A DNA stretch of 64,000 nt from Exobacillus caeni (GTDB taxonomy: Bacteria; Bacillota; Bacilli; Bacillales; Guptibacillaceae), in contig NZ_SWLG01000016.1 of the NCBI RefSeq assembly GCF_005747095.1, positions 1 through 64,000 on the forward strand, written 5' to 3'. Under the pieces are notes generated by a model, which searched no databases, was not told the DNA's origin, and worked only from the letters and a program-made list of their open reading frames with translations. Both the position numbers and the translations under genes were made by a program. Below, in pieces: positions 59,462 to 64,000 of the stretch (position 1 is the stretch's first letter; each line of letters begins with the position of its first letter).

Positions 59462-60967
59462 TTACCCCCCTATTCCCATTGAAGTAAGTACGGCCTGCAA
59501 TGATTGTGCAATAACAGCCGGATAAACACCGACGAGGATGATTAGCCCAAGCAAGACAGTAGCGGGAACCATTTCAACGACCCCTACATCTTTCACATTT
59601 GCCCAGCGATCGTGAAGCTCTCCAAAAGTAATGCCTAAAACGGCACGCAGTACGTAGACCGCTGTGAAAATAATGCCGAGGGCTCCAATCGCTGCTACTG
59701 CCGGCATAACCTTGAACAATCCGAGAAAAGCCATAAACTCGCTAATAAAGCCACTCATTCCCGGCAATCCTAACGAGGCAAGGCCACCCGCTAACATGAA
59801 TCCTGCCATGAGCGGCATCGTTTTCGCCAATCCTCCAAGTGTCGAAATATCCGTCGTTTTAGTTCTTTCATATAGTACACCAATCAGGAAGAACAATAAT
59901 GCCGAAATTAAGCCGTGAGAAATCACCTGAAAAAGCGCTCCCTGTATTCCTGATGCATTTAGTGCAGCAATACCGATCAGTACGATTCCCATATGCGATA
60001 CGCTTGAGTATGCAAGGACCCGCTTAAAATCCGTCTGGACAAATGCAACAAATGCCCCATACAGGAGGTTGATGACCCCGAGTACCGCAATTAGAAAGGC
60101 CAGGCTTTCAACCTCTTCAGGAAACAAATTCACTCCAAACCGGATTAAACCGTAAGCCCCGATTTTAAGAAGAATCCCCGAATGAATCATGACGATTGGC
60201 GGCGGTGCTTCCACATGGACTTTCAGCATCCAGCTATGCAGCGGAAAAATAGGCAGCTTTACTCCGAAAGCGATCAAAAGCGCAATGACGAGTCCGGTCC
60301 TCGTGCCCTCGCTTAAAACCTGATAAGACCCTGCAGTGGAAAGGACTTCTTTCAGTTCATTAATGTTGAGTGTCCCTGTAGTCATAAACAGCCAGACAAA
60401 GACAATCAATAATACTGCAGAGCCGAGTCCGTTATAAATAAGAAAATGAAACGCTGCTTTTTCACTCTGGTAATAACCCCAATTCCCGATCAAGAAAAAC
60501 ATTGGAATAAGAGTTATTTCAAAGAAAACGAAGAAGAGAAATAAATTCTCGCTTGTAAAGACACCGAGTATCCCAACTTCCAGCAGGAGAAACAGCATAA
60601 AATAACTCTTCCAGTTCTCCTTAATCGAAAGGGAGGCAATGGATGCGAGGAAGATAACAATCGTTGATAAAAGAACTAGCATCACCGATATCCCGGTTAC
60701 CCCAAGTTCATACGAGATGGCGTAATCCATTGCAGTTTGTGCCGATGACTTGAATTCGAGCCAGCTATATTTTTCTAAAAATTGGACTGCAGCCTTATCT
60801 GTGTCGAACATAGCGAAAAGAATAAAAGACAGAACGAGTGGAAGTGTCGTTCCAAGCACGCCGACTCTTTTCAAGCTTTTCTCCTCATCGCCAGGCACAA
60901 ACGCTAATACAAGGATACCGAGCAACGGGGAAAAGACGAGTGCAGAAAGCAAGAAAGATCCGTTCAT
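59462..60967 (-). CDS. nuoM: NADH-quinone oxidoreductase subunit M
   Basis: 501 residues, about 14 membrane helices. GVKLPIFPLHSWMLKVHVEA with PPPIVMIHSGILLKIGAYGL and RVLAYSSVSHMGIVLIG are conserved in NuoM. The Glu in FFEITLIPMFFLIGNWGYY matches the essential pumping residue. Its first codons overlap the nuoL stop, consistent with coupled translation. Confidence 0.95.
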   Translation of the reverse strand: MNGSFLLSALVFSPLLGILVLAFVPGDEEKSLKRVGVLGTTLPLVLSFILFAMFDTDKAAVQFLEKYSWLEFKSSAQTAMDYAISYELGVTGISVMLVLLSTIVIFLASIASLSIKENWKSYFMLFLLLEVGILGVFTSENLFLFFVFFEITLIPMFFLIGNWGYYQSEKAAFHFLIYNGLGSAVLLIVFVWLFMTTGTLNINELKEVLSTAGSYQVLSEGTRTGLVIALLIAFGVKLPIFPLHSWMLKVHVEAPPPIVMIHSGILLKIGAYGLIRFGVNLFPEEVESLAFLIAVLGVINLLYGAFVAFVQTDFKRVLAYSSVSHMGIVLIGIAALNASGIQGALFQVISHGLISALLFFLIGVLYERTKTTDISTLGGLAKTMPLMAGFMLAGGLASLGLPGMSGFISEFMAFLGLFKVMPAVAAIGALGIIFTAVYVLRAVLGITFGELHDRWANVKDVGVVEMVPATVLLGLIILVGVYPAVIAQSLQAVLTSMGIGG

Positions 60968-62835
60968 CCAAAGTACCCCCCTGTCAGTGCGAGAATAACC
61001 ATCACGGCAACCAGGCCAGCAAAAGCGACTGCTCCATAAGTCTGCACCTGTCCGCTCTGAACATTAGCCCCAGCCTTTCCAACTCTTCTCACTGCTCCGA
61101 CTGCAAAAGCCACAATTCCTTCAACAATAAATTTATCGAAATAATGCCAGAAATAGCTGAATACAGTTGTTCCTCTAACAAGCGAGTTATCGTAAGCTTC
61201 ATCTATATAATATTTTTTGAATAAAAGCTGATGTACACCAGGCATTGTTTTAGAAAGCCAGTCATGTGAAATTTTCTTTTCAGCATACATTAACCAGGCG
61301 AGTGCAATCCCCCCTATCGCCAGAAGAGAAGCAAGCCATGGGATCCACCATGCGCCTTCGCCATGTTCGTGCACAACATCATAAGGCCCAGTTGCAAGCC
61401 AATCTCCAAGAAACGTCCCGAACCATGTTGTGTTAACATAACCGCTTACAACAGCTAAGACCCCTAACACTACCATTGGAAAAAGCATCACTTTCGGGGA
61501 TTCATTAATTTTTGTAACGGTAGCAGGGCGCTTCTGGTCTCCCATAAAAACAAGGAAGAATAACCGGAACACATAGAACGCCGTTAAAAAGGCTGTGATG
61601 ATGCCAAGTGCAAACAATACATACCTGCCGTCACTGTATGCCGCGAGTAAAATCTCGTCCTTGCTGAAAAAGCCCGAAAATAGAGGCACTCCAGAAATGG
61701 CGAGACTTCCGATTAAAAACAGAGTGCCTGTCACATTGAGCCGTTTCCACAGTCCCCCCATCTCTTTAATGTTCTGTGTATGGACTGCATGGATGACACT
61801 GCCCGCTGCAAGGAACAGTAGCGCTTTGAAGAAAGCGTGTGTCATAAGGTGAAAAACCCCGGCAACATATCCTGCAGAACCGAGTGCAAGCATCATGTAT
61901 CCCAACTGGCTCACGGTTGAATAAGCGAGAACCCGTTTTATATCGTTTTGAACGAGCCCGATTGTTGCTGCGAAAATCGCTGTTATTCCTCCAACTACAG
62001 CGATGGTTGTCATTGCTGCCGGAGAAGCTTCAAATAAAGGAAACATTGCCGCTACAAGATAGACGCCTGCAGCTACCATGGTGGCTGCATGGATCAATGC
62101 CGATACCGGAGTCGGACCTTCCATTGCGTCCGGAAGCCAGGTATGAAGCGGAAACTGGCCAGATTTTCCCATCGCGCCGATAAAAACTAAAATGGCGATC
62201 AGGGTAAGGGTCGTTCCTTCCACTGCTCCTTCTTCGACTGCAGAGAAGATCGCGTCAAACTCAAAGCTTCCGACCTGCCAGAACAGGAGCAACATTCCGA
62301 TAAAAAGACCTACATCTCCTACTCTTGTTACAATGAACGCTTTTTTAGCAGCAGCTTTTGCTTCTGCTTTATAATAGTAGAAACCGATCAATAAAAACGA
62401 GCATGCCCCGACCAGTTCCCAGAATATATAGAGCTGCAGCAGGTTAGGAGAGATCACCAGCCCTGCCATTGAAAAAGTAAACAAACCAAGATAAGCAAAG
62501 AACATTGTCATCCGGTCGTCTTCAGCCATATATCCTCTTGAATAAATATGTACTAAAAAGCTTACGAGTGTTACGATAACGAGCATTAATGCGTTCAATG
62601 GGTTAATCTCTAATCCCATCGTAATATCTGTGCTGCCGATTGTAAGCCAGGTTGCCTCCGTTAAAGTGTTTCCGGTTTGAAACTGAGCAAACAGCACACC
62701 TGCCGCAAGAAAGAATGACAGTCCTGATAACACTATCCCTATCCCTGCTGCCCGTTCTTTTACAGGCCGAAACAGCAGTAACAGAACAAATGAAAGCAAT
62801 GGGAAAACTGGAATCAGCCAGGCAGAAGATACCAT
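60964..62835 (-). CDS. nuoL: NADH-quinone oxidoreductase subunit L
   Basis: 623 residues, about 16 membrane helices. FWELVGACSFLLIGFYYYKA, GKSGQFPLHTWLPDAMEGPT and RVLAYSTVSQLGYMMLALGS are NuoL signatures. The C-terminal part includes the region that forms the long lateral helix spanning NuoM and NuoN. It is the most distal pump of the membrane arm. Confidence 0.95.
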   Translation of the reverse strand: MVSSAWLIPVFPLLSFVLLLLFRPVKERAAGIGIVLSGLSFFLAAGVLFAQFQTGNTLTEATWLTIGSTDITMGLEINPLNALMLVIVTLVSFLVHIYSRGYMAEDDRMTMFFAYLGLFTFSMAGLVISPNLLQLYIFWELVGACSFLLIGFYYYKAEAKAAAKKAFIVTRVGDVGLFIGMLLLFWQVGSFEFDAIFSAVEEGAVEGTTLTLIAILVFIGAMGKSGQFPLHTWLPDAMEGPTPVSALIHAATMVAAGVYLVAAMFPLFEASPAAMTTIAVVGGITAIFAATIGLVQNDIKRVLAYSTVSQLGYMMLALGSAGYVAGVFHLMTHAFFKALLFLAAGSVIHAVHTQNIKEMGGLWKRLNVTGTLFLIGSLAISGVPLFSGFFSKDEILLAAYSDGRYVLFALGIITAFLTAFYVFRLFFLVFMGDQKRPATVTKINESPKVMLFPMVVLGVLAVVSGYVNTTWFGTFLGDWLATGPYDVVHEHGEGAWWIPWLASLLAIGGIALAWLMYAEKKISHDWLSKTMPGVHQLLFKKYYIDEAYDNSLVRGTTVFSYFWHYFDKFIVEGIVAFAVGAVRRVGKAGANVQSGQVQTYGAVAFAGLVAVMVILALTGGYFG

Positions 62836-62876
62836 TCCTTACCCCCCTTTTTTCTAACAGTCCTTTACGGGCGTTG

Positions 62877-63191
62877 TTACTTTTTCATCAGGTCCATTTC
62901 ATCAACATTTACTGTGTTTCGGTTCTGGTAAAGCGAGATTAAAATCGCAAGTCCAACAGCCGCTTCAGCCGCAGCAACAGTTATGGTAAACAGCGAGAAG
63001 ATCTGGCCGGTAATGTTTGCATTCACTCCATATTTCGCAAACGCGACAAGGTTGATGTTCACCGCATTCAGCATGAGTTCGATGGATATCAAAACGATCA
63101 CGGCATTTCGCTTTGTGAGCGCTCCGTATAACCCGATACAAAACAGCGTCAGTGCGAGGACAAGGTATGCTGATAAAGGAATGCTGCTCAT
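62877..63191 (-). CDS. nuoK: NADH-quinone oxidoreductase subunit K
   Basis: 104 residues, three membrane helices. The conserved acidic residues of the proton path are present in [20 protein letters not shown] and [20 protein letters not shown]. It overlaps nuoJ by four bases. Its length is that of the typical NuoK. Confidence 0.95.
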   Translation of the reverse strand: MSSIPLSAYLVLALTLFCIGLYGALTKRNAVIVLISIELMLNAVNINLVAFAKYGVNANITGQIFSLFTITVAAAEAAVGLAILISLYQNRNTVNVDEMDLMKK

Positions 63192-63706
63192 TGGCTTTCA
63201 CCTTCTTTTTCCTTATCGTCCCGTTTTGCGAGAATAATCGCTCCCACAAGTGCAACAAGAAGCACGATCGACACCAGTTCAAACGGAATAACAAACTTTG
63301 AATAAAGAAGCATACCGATTTGTTCTGTGTTTTTCACATGTAGAGTAGTCGCCTGCTCTCCAAGTGAAAGATTACGGATGCCATAGAACATGATTGCAAA
63401 AAAAGCAATAACACTGGCTAAAACAAGCCATTGTCTTCCTTTACCGGTTTTCGCTTCGGTCCTGTCGTCATGCCGGGTTAGCATAATGCCAAATAGCATG
63501 ATTATCGTGATCGCCCCCGAATAAATCAACACCTGTACGACGGCCACGAATTCTGCGGAAAGCAAGACATAAAGTCCCGCAATCGCAAGAAACGTAAATA
63601 CTAACGCGATAACCATATGGACGACTTTCGTCAGGTTAAGCATCATTACGCCGCCTGCGATGGCGATAAGAGAAAGGATAAAGAAGGCAAGCAGTTCCCC
63701 GCTCAT
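63188..63706 (-). CDS. nuoJ: NADH-quinone oxidoreductase subunit J
   Basis: 172 residues, five membrane helices. [20 protein letters not shown] with [11 protein letters not shown] is the NuoJ core (about 47-80). The C-terminus is charged ([15 protein letters not shown]). Its ATG overlaps the nuoI stop as ATGA. Confidence 0.93.
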   Translation of the reverse strand: MSGELLAFFILSLIAIAGGVMMLNLTKVVHMVIALVFTFLAIAGLYVLLSAEFVAVVQVLIYSGAITIIMLFGIMLTRHDDRTEAKTGKGRQWLVLASVIAFFAIMFYGIRNLSLGEQATTLHVKNTEQIGMLLYSKFVIPFELVSIVLLVALVGAIILAKRDDKEKEGESQ

Positions 63707-64000
63707 GTCTTATTCTCCTTTCTCTTGTTCGTATCGTTTTCATCAAGCCACTGCAAGTCTTTGAACAGTTCATCCCTGCTATACTCAGCAAGCTCAAAAT
63801 TATTGGTCATAATAATCGCTTCTGTCGGGCAAACCTCCGTGCAAAGATCGCAGAGGATGCAAATTTCAAAGTTTATATCGTAAGTATCGATAATTTTTCC
63901 TTTTTTATCAGGGTCCGGATGTTTTTTTCCAGTTAATGTGATGCAGTCTGTCGGGCAGATGTTGGCACACTGGTTGCAAACGATGCATTTCTCCGGATAA
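63703..64000 (-). CDS. nuoI: NADH-quinone oxidoreductase subunit I (partial)
   Basis: The last 98 codons are present; the start lies beyond the window. Two ferredoxin-type [4Fe-4S] motifs are visible: CIVCNQCANICP and CILCDLCTEVCP. The tail ([20 protein letters not shown]) is charged. NuoI carries clusters N6a and N6b in the peripheral arm, passing electrons towards the quinone site. The longer frame formed by the opposite strand is not coding. Confidence 0.93.
   Translation of the reverse strand, partial: YPEKCIVCNQCANICPTDCITLTGKKHPDPDKKGKIIDTYDINFEICILCDLCTEVCPTEAIIMTNNFELAEYSRDELFKDLQWLDENDTNKRKENKT

Overview
The window comes from a low-GC, endospore-forming member of the Bacillaceae. 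Evidence is the spoIIID-mbl and spoIIQ/spoIID/murA/ywmB/ywzB gene order, AGGAGG ribosome binding sites, TTG and GTG starts, and an eps-type exopolysaccharide locus with SinR/SinI regulators. A complete-looking set of complex I subunits (nuoI to nuoN in view) sits beside ywzB, an arrangement B. subtilis lacks but other Bacillaceae have. The species cannot be named from the sequence.

Layout. 0-29 kb (minus strand): a long exopolysaccharide locus. It starts with epsA and epsB homologues, then a probable EAR (epsC) antitermination RNA, epsC, galU, four glycosyltransferases, an EpsG-type polymerase, a galE pseudogene, an EpsL-type sugar phosphotransferase, an ATP-grasp/HAD pair and an EpsN-type aminotransferase. 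A SinR-like regulator follows, then a second block of glycosyltransferases, acyltransferases, a pyruvyltransferase, a GH105-like hydrolase, a Wzx flippase and a secreted beta-helix protein. 29.5-30.5 kb: an SdpR/SdpI pair. 30.7-33.5 kb: a compact regulatory island with two c-di-GMP-I riboswitches, three SinI-like micro-proteins too short for normal gene calling, and two SinR-like repressors. 33.5-38 kb: a GH18-like/NodB deacetylase/GT2 fusion and a GH16 glucanase. 38.9-41.2 kb: fabZ, epuA-like, mbl, spoIIID. 41.6-49.5 kb: M48 protease, exonuclease, DUF294 protein, sodium:solute symporter with DUF4212 partner, DUF1028 protein. 49.7-51.3 kb: a third c-di-GMP-I riboswitch before a secreted DUF5667 protein. 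51.4-57.7 kb: TauE/SafE permease, spoIIQ, DCC protein, spoIID, murA, ywmB, ywzB. 57.9-64 kb: nuoN-M-L-K-J-I (nuoI cut by the window edge).

Main interpretation. Two sinI-like genes each sit directly behind a c-di-GMP-I aptamer, and in both the 5' strand of aptamer helix P1 can instead pair with the sinI Shine-Dalgarno. This predicts that c-di-GMP switches SinI translation on. A 16-bp palindrome of the form GTTC-N8-GAAC, resembling the SinR half-site GTTCTYT, recurs in front of epsA (exactly between -35 and -10), sinR-B, sinR-C, sinI-3, the GH18/NodB/GT2 fusion and the GH16 gene. The sequence therefore suggests a direct wiring c-di-GMP -> SinI-like anti-repressor -> SinR-like repressor -> two polysaccharide systems. 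This is inferred from sequence alone, but several independent signals agree.
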